This document shows, piece after piece, positions 43,966 to 53,583 of a stretch of DNA of 62,654 nt. Every line of letters begins with the position of its first letter. Position 1 is the stretch's first letter. The DNA lies in the NCBI GenBank assembly GCA_964521285.1, contig CAZFQS010000019.1, positions 1 to 62,654 on the forward strand, in the 5' to 3' direction. The position numbers were made by a program, and so were the translations under genes. Source of the stretch: G020354785 sp964521285 (GTDB lineage: Bacteria; Bacteroidota; Bacteroidia; Bacteroidales; UBA10428). Below the pieces are notes generated by a model. It worked only from the letters and a program-made list of their open reading frames with translations, ran no database searches and was not told the origin of the DNA.

Positions 43966-44967
43966 TTACTTTGCCATAGCCTGATTGGCTGTAATAGCCA
44001 CGAGATTAACAATATCATCTACAGAGCATCCCCTGGACAAATCGTTAATAGGTGATGACATTCCCTGTAATATTGGTCCTATTGCTTCGGCATGAGCTAA
44101 CCTTTGTACAAGTTTATAAGCAATGTTGCCGGAGTCCAGATTCGGAAAGATCAATACATTTGCGTTTCCCGCTATTTCACTTCCAGGTGCTTTTTTTTCA
44201 CCAATATCTTTTATTAATGCAGCATCTACCTGAAGTTCGCCATCAATTTTCAGGCTGCTATCCATTTGTCTGGCTATTTCAGTGGCAAGTCTGACTTTAT
44301 CCACCATTTCATGCTGCGCACTTCCTTTTGTTGAGAAACTTATCATTGCTACCCGCGGTTCTATTTTAGCTATTGCCCTTGCTGTACTGGCTGTTGTAAC
44401 TGCAATCTCTGCAAGTTCCTGTGCATCAGGATCAGGATAAACAGCACAATCTGCAAAAACCATTAATCCATCATGGCCAAATTCTCTGTCTTTAAGTATC
44501 ATCATAAACGCTCCTGAAACAACGTTTATGCCCGGTTTGGTTCTCACAAACTGAAGAGCAGGTTTTAAAACATCTGCTGTGGCATTGGCAGCCCCGGCGA
44601 CTTCTCCGTCCGCATCCCCATTCTTTATCATTATTGTTGACAGGTATAACGGATTATCAAGCAGTTTATAAGCTTGATCTTTTGTCAGACCTTTTGATTT
44701 TCTTAATTCTACCATCAAATCTGCATAAATATCTTTTTTATTATTGGTTGCGGGATCAACTATGTTTGCCTTATCTATATTTGAAAGATTTAGTTCATAA
44801 CTGTCTCTTTCAATATCCGGTTTTTTACCTATCAGTGTAATATATGCTATATCTTCCTTAATTATTATATCTGCTGCTTTTAATATTCGTTTATCATAAC
44901 TCTCAGGTAATATGATTCTTTGCTTGTTTCTTTTAGCATTTTCTTTAACTTGTTTTATCAAATCCAT
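43966..44967 (-). CDS. pta: phosphate acetyltransferase
   Basis: Converts acetyl-CoA plus phosphate to acetyl phosphate. 333 residues, the short form (only the PTA catalytic domain). Visible marks are the N-terminal RIILPESYDKRIL, NPLYLSTIMIKNGDADGEVAGA (split over two segments, near 105-125), DCAVYPDPDAQELAEIA near 180, MISFSTKGSA near 210 and the end VLIFPNLDSGNIAYKLVQRL (in two strands). First gene of the acid-forming run. The 205-bp upstream gap shows no convincing promoter box. Confidence 0.96.
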   Translation of the reverse strand: MDLIKQVKENAKRNKQRIILPESYDKRILKAADIIIKEDIAYITLIGKKPDIERDSYELNLSNIDKANIVDPATNNKKDIYADLMVELRKSKGLTKDQAYKLLDNPLYLSTIMIKNGDADGEVAGAANATADVLKPALQFVRTKPGINVVSGAFMMILKDREFGHDGLMVFADCAVYPDPDAQELAEIAVTTASTARAIAKIEPRVAMISFSTKGSAQHEMVDKVRLATEIARQMDSSLKIDGELQVDAALIKDIGEKKAPGSEIAGNANVLIFPNLDSGNIAYKLVQRLAHAEAIGPILQGMSSPINDLSRGCSVDDIVNLVAITANQAMAK

Positions 44968-45172
44968 TGTTAATCAATAATTTAGAATTAATTTTAATCT
45001 CCTTATAAAGTTAATTAAATTAGTTCAAATGAAAGTTAATTTTTTTCAATTCTTATCAAATGTTTATCGAATAATATAATATAAATCCTCTCTCACACGT
45101 AGTAAGCGATAGATATGAGTTAAGATGATAATAAACTATTTACCGGCTTTTCCCGGTAATTAACAGGTTGAT

Positions 45173-47074
45173 TTATTGAATTGAATCACCTATATGAATG
45201 GCAAGAAATTTTTCCATAGCATGGTAAAAGTCAAATCTGTTTTCTTCATTCCTGAAGCCGTGACCTTCATTGTCCTTAACCATATATTCAACTTCAATTC
45301 CCCTTGCCCGTATTGCTTCAACCATCTGGTCAGATTCAGCCTTGTTAACCCTGGGATCATTAGCTCCCTGGGCAACGAAAAGAGGTGCAATAATTTTATC
45401 GGCATGCATTACTGGTGATACTTCAGCCAACATTGTACTGTCTTTCACGGGATCTCCAACCATCTCATACCACATTTGTCGCATTGGTTCCCAGTATGGT
45501 GGTATTGTTTTCATAAAAGTAAACATGTTGGATACTCCCACATAGTCTACGCCACAGGCATAAAGGTTCGGAGTATAAGCTAAACCTGCAAGGGTTGCAT
45601 ATCCTCCGTAACTGCCTCCATAAATAGCTATTCTATCTCTGTCAGCTATACCTTGCTGAATGATCCATTTTGCTCCGTCCGTGATATCATCCTGCATTGT
45701 CTTACCCCACTGTTTCATGGATTTAAGCCAGAATTCCTTTCCATAACCTGTTGAACCTCTGAAGTTCATTTGAAGTACGGCATATCCGCGATTTGCAAGG
45801 AATTGAACTTCAGGATTAAAACCCCATCTGTCCCTGGCCCAGGGCCCTCCATGCGGGTGAATGACAACCGGGAGATTTTTCGGCTTAATACCTACGGGCA
45901 GGGTTAGGTAGCCATGTATTGTAAGCCCGTCTCTTGATTTATATTCAACCGGAACCATTTCTGCAATATTTTCTTCTTCAAGCCATGGACTTATATCATG
46001 AATCTTTTCCAGAATATTATTCTCATAGTCAAAAAAGTAGTAAGCTCCTCTTGAACGGTCACTATATGTTCTAACTATGAACTTTTGTTCCTCCTTGTCA
46101 TTTCCTGCAATACCTACTTCATACATACCAAGTTCTTCATTAAGTTTATCAAACATGTTCTTTGTCCTTTCATCAAAAAAATGTCTCTGAAGTTTGGTAG
46201 TATAATAAGTTGCTGTAGTTACAACCTTCCTTTTTCGTGAAAAATGCAGTCCGGTTACATCTACTTCATCATGAGAAAATAAAGTATCAACTTCCTGTCC
46301 GGTTCTCGGATCATACTCAATAATAAACATTTTATCCCTGCCAATATTGGATGAAACATATATGTTTCTATTATCAAATGTAAAGAATTGCGGGTCAAAT
46401 TCATCTTTATATGAGGTAGTCAGTACCGGCCTAAAATCTTCCTGTTCTGTTTCCCTGTAAAGAATTGTCTTATTAATGCCACCTGTTATTGCATATGCTA
46501 TTCTGAGTTTGCCATCATGGTCAGTCATCCAGCCCACGATATTTCCAGGATTTTCAGCTAACATTTCCATGTCGCCTGTGTTGATATTTATTCTGTAGGG
46601 ATCAAAAACTGTTGCGTCTCTATTATTCAGACCTATAATCATATAGTCCGGAATATCTTTCAAATCATCAATAATTGTAGTACGTACGCCTTCAAAGTCG
46701 GTCAGACATTTAAGATTGCTCCCATCGATATCTACACCATATAATTTGTAATTCTCATTGCCTCCTTCATCTTTTAAATATAAAATCCTGCCTTCATTAG
46801 CCCATATATACCCCGGAATGTCCCTGTCTGTTTCAGCAGTTAATTGTACTACTGAATCACTGCCCATTCTCTGAACATGAATATTCATACGGTTTTTATA
46901 AGGTGCCATAAAAGAAAGATATTCTCCATCAGGCGAAATTTCATAATTTGTCTTTTCAGGATTTTTGAAAAAATCCTCAAGAGGAATTGTTGGCACTCTT
47001 TGAAATCGTTCAGTACATGATAATAAAGTCATAATAGTAATAATTAATAATGGGGTGAGTAGTTTTGTTTTCAT
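45173..47074 (-). CDS. S9 family prolyl oligopeptidase-like lipoprotein
   Basis: 633 residues. Signal peptide with lipobox LLSC, so probably membrane-anchored in the periplasm or outer membrane. A seven-bladed propeller (about 30-370) is followed by the alpha/beta hydrolase domain with the nucleophile in GGSYGGYA (Ser near 487), the Asp in GANDPRVN and the His in NEGHGFRN. Acts as a dipeptidyl- or acylaminoacyl-peptidase, a common Bacteroidota peptide-using enzyme. Divergent from the YdiJ-like gene (185 bp). Confidence 0.93.
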   Translation of the reverse strand: MKTKLLTPLLIITIMTLLSCTERFQRVPTIPLEDFFKNPEKTNYEISPDGEYLSFMAPYKNRMNIHVQRMGSDSVVQLTAETDRDIPGYIWANEGRILYLKDEGGNENYKLYGVDIDGSNLKCLTDFEGVRTTIIDDLKDIPDYMIIGLNNRDATVFDPYRININTGDMEMLAENPGNIVGWMTDHDGKLRIAYAITGGINKTILYRETEQEDFRPVLTTSYKDEFDPQFFTFDNRNIYVSSNIGRDKMFIIEYDPRTGQEVDTLFSHDEVDVTGLHFSRKRKVVTTATYYTTKLQRHFFDERTKNMFDKLNEELGMYEVGIAGNDKEEQKFIVRTYSDRSRGAYYFFDYENNILEKIHDISPWLEEENIAEMVPVEYKSRDGLTIHGYLTLPVGIKPKNLPVVIHPHGGPWARDRWGFNPEVQFLANRGYAVLQMNFRGSTGYGKEFWLKSMKQWGKTMQDDITDGAKWIIQQGIADRDRIAIYGGSYGGYATLAGLAYTPNLYACGVDYVGVSNMFTFMKTIPPYWEPMRQMWYEMVGDPVKDSTMLAEVSPVMHADKIIAPLFVAQGANDPRVNKAESDQMVEAIRARGIEVEYMVKDNEGHGFRNEENRFDFYHAMEKFLAIHIGDSIQ

Positions 47075-47185
47075 TTATAATAATAATTAGGTTATAATAC
47101 TTAATATTTAATTTAATATCTGCAGAAAATCTTATTCATTTTAAAATTAGTTTATAATAGTTAATATTAAAAATTATTTAAGGAT

Positions 47186-47193
47186 TAGATTTG
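47186..47193 (+). promoter_or_regulatory. -7 promoter box of the YdiJ-like gene
   Basis: TAGATTTG, an exact TAnnTTTG match 66 bp before the ATG at 47260. The -33 region is poor. Confidence 0.4.
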
Positions 47194-47259
47194 TAAAATT
47201 ATGTTTTGTTGTGTGGTATTTTCTTAAATAGCAGATAATATCCCTTAATTTTATGTTGT

Positions 47260-50208
47260 ATGAGGATTGATAATGAGATATTAATTAAACTTAAGTTACT
47301 TGATAATGAAATTGAAGGTGAAGTATTTGTTGATGACTCCACTAAAATTCAATATGCAACTGATGCTTCAATATACAGAGAGATCCCTCTGGCGGTTGTA
47401 AGACCAAAGACTGCAGGGGATATACAAAAGATAATATATTTTGCAAATCATAACAAAACAACCATTATCCCGCGTGCAGCCGGTACATCCCTGGCAGGCC
47501 AGGTTGTAGGTAATGGTATTGTTGTGGATATTACTAAATATTTAACCGGGATCCTGGAATTAAATGCGGATGAAAAATGGGTTAGGGTTCAGCCAGGTGT
47601 TGTTCTGGATGAGTTAAACATATATCTTAAAAAATACAGCCTGTTCTTTGCCCCTGAGACATCAACATCCAATCGTTGTACTATAGGTGGAATGATTGGC
47701 AACAACGCATGCGGATTACATTCACTTATTTATGGCAGTACCAGGGATCATTTACTGAGCGTAAAGACTATTTTAAGTGATGGTTCGGAAGTAGAATTCG
47801 GTCCTTTAAAAAAAGAGGAATTTCTTTTAAAAACAAAGGGCAATTCTCTTGAAAATAAGATATATAAACATATATATGATATTCTATCCGATAAAAATAA
47901 CCAGGCAGAAATCAAAAAGGAATATCCTGATCCAAAAATAAGAAGAAGAAACTCAGGTTATGCGATTGATTTATTGCTGGATTCAGAACCCTTTTCTTCA
48001 AAAGGTTCTTTTTTAAATTTCTGTAAACTTATTGCTGGTTCTGAAGGTACTCTTGCATTTATCACCGAAGCAAAACTTAATCTTATTCCCCTGCCTGACC
48101 GGGAGAAAGCATTGTTATGTGTTCATTTTAATAAGCTGGAAGAGGCATTGAATGCCAACAGCATAGCTCTCAGTCATAATCCGGCGGCAATTGAATTGAT
48201 GGACAGAACCATTCTTGAATGTTCCAGTGCTAATATCGAACAAAAGAAAAACAGGTTCTTTTTAAAAGGGGATCCAGGAGCTATACTAATTATTGAATTA
48301 ACAGGAGATTCATATGATGCAATAGAAGTGACAAAGAAAAAGCTTGAGTCTGAATTCAGGGCATCAGGATACGGATATCATTTTCCGTTAATTACAGGAT
48401 CCGACGTTCAAAAAGTCTGGGACCTGAGAAAGGCAGGCCTGGGTGTATTATCAAACCTGCCTGGCGATGCAAAACCGGTATCTGTTATGGAAGATACTGC
48501 AGTAAATCCTGAATCTCTTCCGGATTATATTAATGATTTTAAAAAAATTCTGGAAAAGCACAATTTAGAATGTGTTTTCCATGCCCATATTTCCACAGGA
48601 GAGTTGCACATAAGGCCTGTTCTTAATTTGAAGGACAGTAAGGATGTTGAACTGCTGCGATCAATGACTGAAGAGGTAGCACATTTAGTGAAAAAATATA
48701 ATGGTTCACTTAGCGGAGAACATGGTGATGGTCGTGTAAGAGGAGAATTCATACATTTGATTATAGGAGAAAAGAATTATCAGTTACTAAGGCAGATCAA
48801 GAAAACATGGGACCCTGGCAATATTTTCAATGCCGGCAAAATTATTGATACGCCGAGAATGAACACTCATTTGCGGTATAAAGCTGATCAAAAAACCCGT
48901 GATATAGATACATATTTTGATTTCTCTGATACTCAGGGAATTTTAAGAATGATTGAGAATTGCAACGGCTCCGCTGATTGCCGAAAATCTGAAATGGCAG
49001 GAGGGGTGATGTGCCCCAGCTATATGGCAACAAAGGATGAAAACACTACAACAAGGGCGAGGGCTAATATATTGCGTGAATTCCTGACACATTCGCCAAA
49101 GAAGAATCCTTTTAATCATAAGGAAATTTATGAAATACTGGACTTATGTCTGTCATGCAAAGGATGCAAATCCGAGTGCCCTTCAAATGTTGATATGGCA
49201 AAACTGAAAGCCGAATTTCTTCAACACTATTACAATTCTAATGGTATTCCGTTACGAACACGGTTGGTGGCAAATATATCAGCAATAAATAGAATTGGGG
49301 CATTATTTCCGGGTTTATATAATCTGATTGTTTCGGGCAGACCATTGTCTTCAATAATCAAAAAAGTCCTGGGAATTGCAGCAAAAAGAAGTATGCCAAA
49401 AATCTACAAAACTACCCTGCGAAGATGGACATATATTAACCTGAATAGTATTAATCGAAGGCTGGGACATACCGATAATGAAGTTATTCTGTTTGTAGAT
49501 GAATTTACTAATTATAATGATGTTGAAACAGGTATTAGTACCATAAAATTGTTGAACAGGCTTGGCTATAAAGTCAGAATAATAAAGCATAAAGAAAGCG
49601 GCAGAACCTATATTTCTAAAGGATTCTTAAAGAAAGCCATAATTATTGCAAATAAAAACGTTCAAATATTCAAAGATATAATAAGTGAATCAAAACCCTT
49701 AATTGGAGTAGAACCTTCATCAATATTAACATTCAGGGATGAATATCCTGATCTCGTAAAAAAAGATTTGAAATATGCTTCCCGGTTACTGGCAAAATCT
49801 GTTTATACTATTGATGAATTTATATATAAAGAATATAAAGCTGGTAATATTAAAAAAGAGTTGTTTACTGAATCACAGGCAAAAATAAAATTTCACGGAC
49901 ACTGCCAGCAAAAATCAATAGCTTCAACAGAGGCATCTGTGGGGATGTTATCAATTCCTGAAAACTTCCAGGTGGAAGAAATAAAGTCCGGTTGCTGCGG
50001 GATGGCAGGTTCATTTGGATATGAAAAGGAACACTATGATTTATCAATGAAAATAGGGGAGCTGGTACTTTTTCCTGAAATAAGAAAATCTCCGGATGAT
50101 ATTATAATATCAGCTCCGGGTACAAGTTGCAGGCAGCAAATAGCAGACGGAACAGGGGTGAAGGCATTGCATCCAGTTGAAGTATTATACAGGGCCTTAA
50201 AAAAGTAG
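47260..50208 (+). CDS. FAD-linked oxidase fused to Fe-S/CCG domains (YdiJ or D-lactate dehydrogenase type)
   Basis: 982 residues. FAD-binding type-4 domain (about 35-260; PRAAGTSLAGQVVG), FAD-oxidase C domain (about 265-530; HAHISTGELHIRP, SGEHGDGRVRGEF), a [4Fe-4S] segment with Cys near 568-585 and CLSCKGCKSECP near 630, and a C-terminal CCG domain with GHCQQKS and SGCCGMAGSFG near 911. It oxidises a D-2-hydroxy acid and passes electrons through Fe-S centres. YdiJ of E. coli is a D-2-hydroxyglutarate dehydrogenase; D-lactate is the alternative substrate. Soluble, apparently alone in its operon. Confidence 0.9.
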   Translation: MRIDNEILIKLKLLDNEIEGEVFVDDSTKIQYATDASIYREIPLAVVRPKTAGDIQKIIYFANHNKTTIIPRAAGTSLAGQVVGNGIVVDITKYLTGILELNADEKWVRVQPGVVLDELNIYLKKYSLFFAPETSTSNRCTIGGMIGNNACGLHSLIYGSTRDHLLSVKTILSDGSEVEFGPLKKEEFLLKTKGNSLENKIYKHIYDILSDKNNQAEIKKEYPDPKIRRRNSGYAIDLLLDSEPFSSKGSFLNFCKLIAGSEGTLAFITEAKLNLIPLPDREKALLCVHFNKLEEALNANSIALSHNPAAIELMDRTILECSSANIEQKKNRFFLKGDPGAILIIELTGDSYDAIEVTKKKLESEFRASGYGYHFPLITGSDVQKVWDLRKAGLGVLSNLPGDAKPVSVMEDTAVNPESLPDYINDFKKILEKHNLECVFHAHISTGELHIRPVLNLKDSKDVELLRSMTEEVAHLVKKYNGSLSGEHGDGRVRGEFIHLIIGEKNYQLLRQIKKTWDPGNIFNAGKIIDTPRMNTHLRYKADQKTRDIDTYFDFSDTQGILRMIENCNGSADCRKSEMAGGVMCPSYMATKDENTTTRARANILREFLTHSPKKNPFNHKEIYEILDLCLSCKGCKSECPSNVDMAKLKAEFLQHYYNSNGIPLRTRLVANISAINRIGALFPGLYNLIVSGRPLSSIIKKVLGIAAKRSMPKIYKTTLRRWTYINLNSINRRLGHTDNEVILFVDEFTNYNDVETGISTIKLLNRLGYKVRIIKHKESGRTYISKGFLKKAIIIANKNVQIFKDIISESKPLIGVEPSSILTFRDEYPDLVKKDLKYASRLLAKSVYTIDEFIYKEYKAGNIKKELFTESQAKIKFHGHCQQKSIASTEASVGMLSIPENFQVEEIKSGCCGMAGSFGYEKEHYDLSMKIGELVLFPEIRKSPDDIIISAPGTSCRQQIADGTGVKALHPVEVLYRALKK

Positions 50209-50306
50209 TATAAAATCATCCTTTTATATTTTTCCGGAATAGTTATATCTATTATTTTATTCTGCTTAAAGTATCAAAAAAAGTCACAAATTATTTTATT
50301 GTTTAA

Positions 50307-50326
50307 TGCAATAGTTGTATATTGCA
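50307..50326. promoter_or_regulatory. 20-bp inverted repeat, probable MarR operator
   Basis: TGCAATA-N6-TATTGCA with perfect 7-bp arms, 25 bp before the marR-type ATG. The right arm overlaps a -7-like TATATTG. Position and symmetry fit autorepression by the MarR protein. Confidence 0.65.
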
Positions 50327-50351
50327 ACGAATAATTGAAATAACAATAACT

Positions 50352-50819
50352 ATGAAAAATGCTGATATTAAAATAATTAGCAGATTCAGACATGCATTAA
50401 GAAAATTTGAAAGGGAACAGGAATTGTTTCAGCGTTCGAATTGTTGCAAAGGATTAACTCTGGCAAAATGTCATGCATTGCTGGAAATTGGAAATATGAA
50501 ACAGCCGTCCTTAATGCAGTTAGCTGAGTCATTAAAGCTGGACAAAAGTACAGTTAGCAGAACTGTGGACGGACTAACAAATCTGGATTTGGTTGACAGG
50601 TATGTCCCACATGAAGATCGCCGTACTTTATTGATGAGTCTTAGTAAAAAAGGCAAAGAAACTTATGATGATATTAATCTGGAGAATAATACATATTTTA
50701 ATGAGGTTTTATCGGCAATTCCGGTAAAGGAGCGAGAGGCTTTTATTAATACATTTGTATTGCTGGCAGATACCATGGTCATAAAAAACAGAAATCATGA
50801 AGAGAAACCAGTAAGTTAA
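50352..50819 (+). CDS. MarR family transcription regulator
   Basis: 155 residues from the ATG at 50352; a TTG at 50322 lies inside the putative operator and is unlikely. The winged helix is clear: LMQLAESLKLDKSTVSRTVDGL (recognition helix, near 50-70, in two segments) and the wing DRYVPHEDRRTLLMSLSKKG. Two adjacent Cys (NCCKG near 32) precede it and could sense oxidants or metals. A C_GCAxxG_C_C gene follows after 46 bp and is the most likely target besides itself. Confidence 0.9.
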   Translation: MKNADIKIISRFRHALRKFEREQELFQRSNCCKGLTLAKCHALLEIGNMKQPSLMQLAESLKLDKSTVSRTVDGLTNLDLVDRYVPHEDRRTLLMSLSKKGKETYDDINLENNTYFNEVLSAIPVKEREAFINTFVLLADTMVIKNRNHEEKPVS

Positions 50820-50865
50820 GCACTTATAAATATTTTAATTAATACAAAATTCTACAGTAATTATT

Positions 50866-51312
50866 ATGGAAACCAAAGTAAATGACGCTGAAGCGTGTTT
50901 TATTAAAGGATTTAACTGTTGCCAGGCAGTATTATCGACTTACGGAGTTGACTTAGGCATTGAAGAGGAAAAGGCCCTGAAGATGGCATCAGGCTTCGGT
51001 GCAGGTATTGCATATACGGGTGATATATGTGGTGCAGTATCAGGAGCTTTTATGGTTCTGGGGCTAAAATATGGAAGAAGTAAGGTTAAAGATGAAAAAG
51101 CAAAAGAGAAGACTTATGAACTAATACAGAAATTTATAAAGGAGTTTAAGGCTAAAAACGGTTCAATAAAATGTAATGATTTACTGGGAGTAGATGTGGG
51201 TACAAAGGAAGGATTAAAAAAAGCCCATGATGAAGGTAAATTCGCTACAATTTGTCCTGCAATGGTCAGAGATTCAGCAAGTATTGTCGAACGACTATTA
51301 GAAATACAGTAA
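50866..51312 (+). CDS. C_GCAxxG_C_C family protein
   Basis: 148 residues, soluble, all-helical by eye. The named motif is present: NCCQAVLSTYG near 18-28, GFGAGIAYTGDICGAVSGA near 44-62, then IKCNDLLG and ATICPAMV. The conserved cysteines suggest a metal or redox centre; the family is poorly characterised and common in anaerobes, often beside redox or transport genes. Here it is paired with a MarR regulator. Confidence 0.9.
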   Translation: METKVNDAEACFIKGFNCCQAVLSTYGVDLGIEEEKALKMASGFGAGIAYTGDICGAVSGAFMVLGLKYGRSKVKDEKAKEKTYELIQKFIKEFKAKNGSIKCNDLLGVDVGTKEGLKKAHDEGKFATICPAMVRDSASIVERLLEIQ

Positions 51313-51383
51313 AACATGGCTGAGAGCAAAGTATATTTCGACAAAATAAAGATATAGTCATACAATTGTTATTAGTTTTAAAA

Positions 51384-52595
51384 TCATACTTTTAATTTCT
51401 CTCCTTCAGATACGGCAATTGTGGCAGCTCCGCAACAATCACTCCAGACATTCACGGTAGTCCTGAACATATCCAGGATACGTTCAACCGGCATAACTAT
51501 GGCAATTCCCTCTAAAGGTAGTCCGACTGCAGTAAAAATTATTGTCATCGTAACAAGACTTGCCATAGGAATGGCAGCAGTGCCTATTGATGCCAGTAAT
51601 GCAGTTAATACCATTATAACCTGTTGTGATATACTGAGATCTATGCCATAAATTTGCGCAACAAAGCCGGCAACTGCCAGTTCATACAATGCTGTTCCGT
51701 CCATATTTATTGTTGCCCCTAAAGGCAGGGTAAAACTAGATATCTTATTTGATACGCCTGCATTATCTTCAACAGCTTCAATAGTCAGTGGTAAAGTAGC
51801 ATTGGAGGATTGGGTGGAAAAGGCAGTAAGAAGAGGGGTTAAGACCGAATTAAAGAATTTAATCGGATTTGTCCTACCAATAAACTTCAGAATTGACGGA
51901 AGTGTAACCAAAGCATGAAATAACAATCCTGCAATAACCACTGCCATAAATAGTCCTATACTCTTAAATAAATCGAGGAGGTTTTCCTGGCCTGCAATGA
52001 CTTTAGCTACTATTCCAAATATTCCCAGTGGTGCAAACTTAATTACGAACAGGGTAATTTTCATCATTACCCTGAATGATGCAGAAAAGAAATCTGTTAA
52101 CAGCTCCCTGTGTTTCTTTTGAATCTGTATAATGAAAAAACCAAAAAGAATAGAGAAGAAGATAATTGAGAGCATGTTTTCAGAAGTAAATGCTTTGAAT
52201 ATGTTGTTGGGAATAATATTTATCAGCGTGTCTTTTAAAGGTTTCTGGACTATGCCATATTCTGAAATGTCCTTTGCAACAGTTATTTCAAAACCTGCTC
52301 CAGGTTTTATAATATTAACCAGTATTAATCCTGTTATAATGGCTAGTATGCTTGTTGATATATAATAAACAAACGTTTTAATGCTCAGCCTGCCAAGATT
52401 TTTACTCGATCCCACATTTGTTATGCCGGTAATAAGTGATGTGATAATCAGGGGAATAACAATCATTCTTAAGGCTCTTATAAATAACTCCCCTAACCAG
52501 CTCACATAATTTATACTTTCTTTGAATATACTTCCATAAATAATTGCAAGTATCAGTGCAAGAAGAATTTGCCAGTGCAGCTTAAACTTTCTCAT
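51384..52595 (-). CDS. dicarboxylate/amino acid:cation symporter (DAACS)
   Basis: 403 residues from the ATG at 52595, where the family start MRKFKLHWQILLAL begins; an upstream ATG at 52637 would add 14 unlikely residues. About eight transmembrane helices and two re-entrant loops, with TQSSNATLPLT (about 265) and PLGATINMDGTAL (about 290) forming the substrate and Na+ site. Takes up glutamate, aspartate or C4-dicarboxylates with Na+ or H+. It has its own -7 box and an upstream palindrome. Convergent with the C_GCAxxG_C_C gene. Confidence 0.93.
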   Translation of the reverse strand: MRKFKLHWQILLALILAIIYGSIFKESINYVSWLGELFIRALRMIVIPLIITSLITGITNVGSSKNLGRLSIKTFVYYISTSILAIITGLILVNIIKPGAGFEITVAKDISEYGIVQKPLKDTLINIIPNNIFKAFTSENMLSIIFFSILFGFFIIQIQKKHRELLTDFFSASFRVMMKITLFVIKFAPLGIFGIVAKVIAGQENLLDLFKSIGLFMAVVIAGLLFHALVTLPSILKFIGRTNPIKFFNSVLTPLLTAFSTQSSNATLPLTIEAVEDNAGVSNKISSFTLPLGATINMDGTALYELAVAGFVAQIYGIDLSISQQVIMVLTALLASIGTAAIPMASLVTMTIIFTAVGLPLEGIAIVMPVERILDMFRTTVNVWSDCCGAATIAVSEGEKLKV

Positions 52596-52618
52596 ACAAT
52601 TTACTTTTCGATGACAAT

Positions 52619-52626
52619 CAAATATA
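52619..52626 (-). promoter_or_regulatory. -7 promoter box of the symporter gene
   Basis: Minus-strand TATATTTG, an exact match to TAnnTTTG, 23 bp before the ATG. A TTG lies 22 bp further upstream (52649-52651), inside the palindrome. Confidence 0.6.
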
Positions 52627-52640
52627 ATATATGACATTCA

Positions 52641-52659
52641 ATATTATGCAACATAATAT
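52641..52659. promoter_or_regulatory. 19-bp palindrome over the -33 region of the symporter promoter
   Basis: ATATTATG-CAA-CATAATAT has perfect 8-bp arms and covers the -33 TTG, so a bound protein would compete with RNA polymerase. It shares GTTGCA with the putative MarR operator 2.3 kb away. Confidence 0.6.
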
Positions 52660-53525
52660 GAATAAAATTAAATAATGTGAAAGAGGCCTTTTATATTATA
52701 TCGTCGTTAAATAAATGGATATTCCGGATCAAAATTGAAATATTATACAAAACAGGGGAGAATACATGAAAATCCAGATAATCGATCGTACACCATTATA
52801 TTTTAGTGAATAAATATTCGATTCTCAGCAGGTTAAAATTATAAATTCGTCATGTATCACAGTAATAATAGGCGATAAGAGATTTTATATCTAATTTTTA
52901 ATATATTTTAAACGGCATCTTCGAACCTTCATCCAATAAATTTTCTTCAATACAAGGCCAGAATATCAATAAAAGGTAACTAACAAGGATTAATTTATGC
53001 ATCAGAAGCACAAAAAATGAAATAATCAGCATAAATTATTTCATAAATATTATAAATGTTACATATATAAACATGATATGTTTACATATTATAGCAGGTT
53101 TATTCTAATATTTGGTTACATATATAAATTTATTATACGGATTGAAATCAAATTTATAATCAATAAAATAATATTCTTATATAACCAAATATCAATTATT
53201 TACTAAATTTAAATGAAGTAAATATATAAATATTAATCAGGATTAAACAAAATATTTATAATATATAAGCTAAAATCAATTATATATAGTTACATATCAG
53301 TATTTTATAAATTTTATATTAAGTATTAATTCAATTAATGTCCAAAACAACTTATTATAGCCTGGAATGATAGTTTTCAAAACAACAATAAAAAGTGTAT
53401 AGCAGCTCCTAATCCCCAAATAATTGATGTTTTAGCAGAATATTTTATTAATATACAAATTTAAGTAAAAAGATTGAAAGAGTATTGAAAACAGTATTCA
53501 AGAATTCTTTAAAATAAGATGTAAG

Positions 53526-53537
53526 TTACATATGTAA
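53526..53537. promoter_or_regulatory. operator candidate O1 (TTACATATGTAA)
   Basis: Perfect 12-bp palindrome, 71 bp before the HTH ATG. The surrounding 19 bases match the copy inside the gene at 53978-53996 with one difference. Confidence 0.6.
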
Positions 53538-53559
53538 ACAATAAAATTACATTAAAAAG

Positions 53560-53571
53560 TTACACATGTAA
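53560..53571. promoter_or_regulatory. operator candidate O2 (TTACACATGTAA)
   Basis: Arms TTACA/TGTAA are perfect with centre CA. It lies 34 bp (centre to centre) from O1 and 24 bp from O3. Confidence 0.6.
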
Positions 53572-53583
53572 ATTCATTATATA

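Noticed and set aside
50322..50351. TTG start for the MarR gene
   Set aside because: It lies within the putative operator; the ATG at 50352 gives a normal MarR N terminus.
52770..52813. 15-codon ATG frame (start MKIQIIDR) in the AT-rich region
   Set aside because: Too short, with no ribosome-binding or promoter context; isolated short frames are expected by chance.
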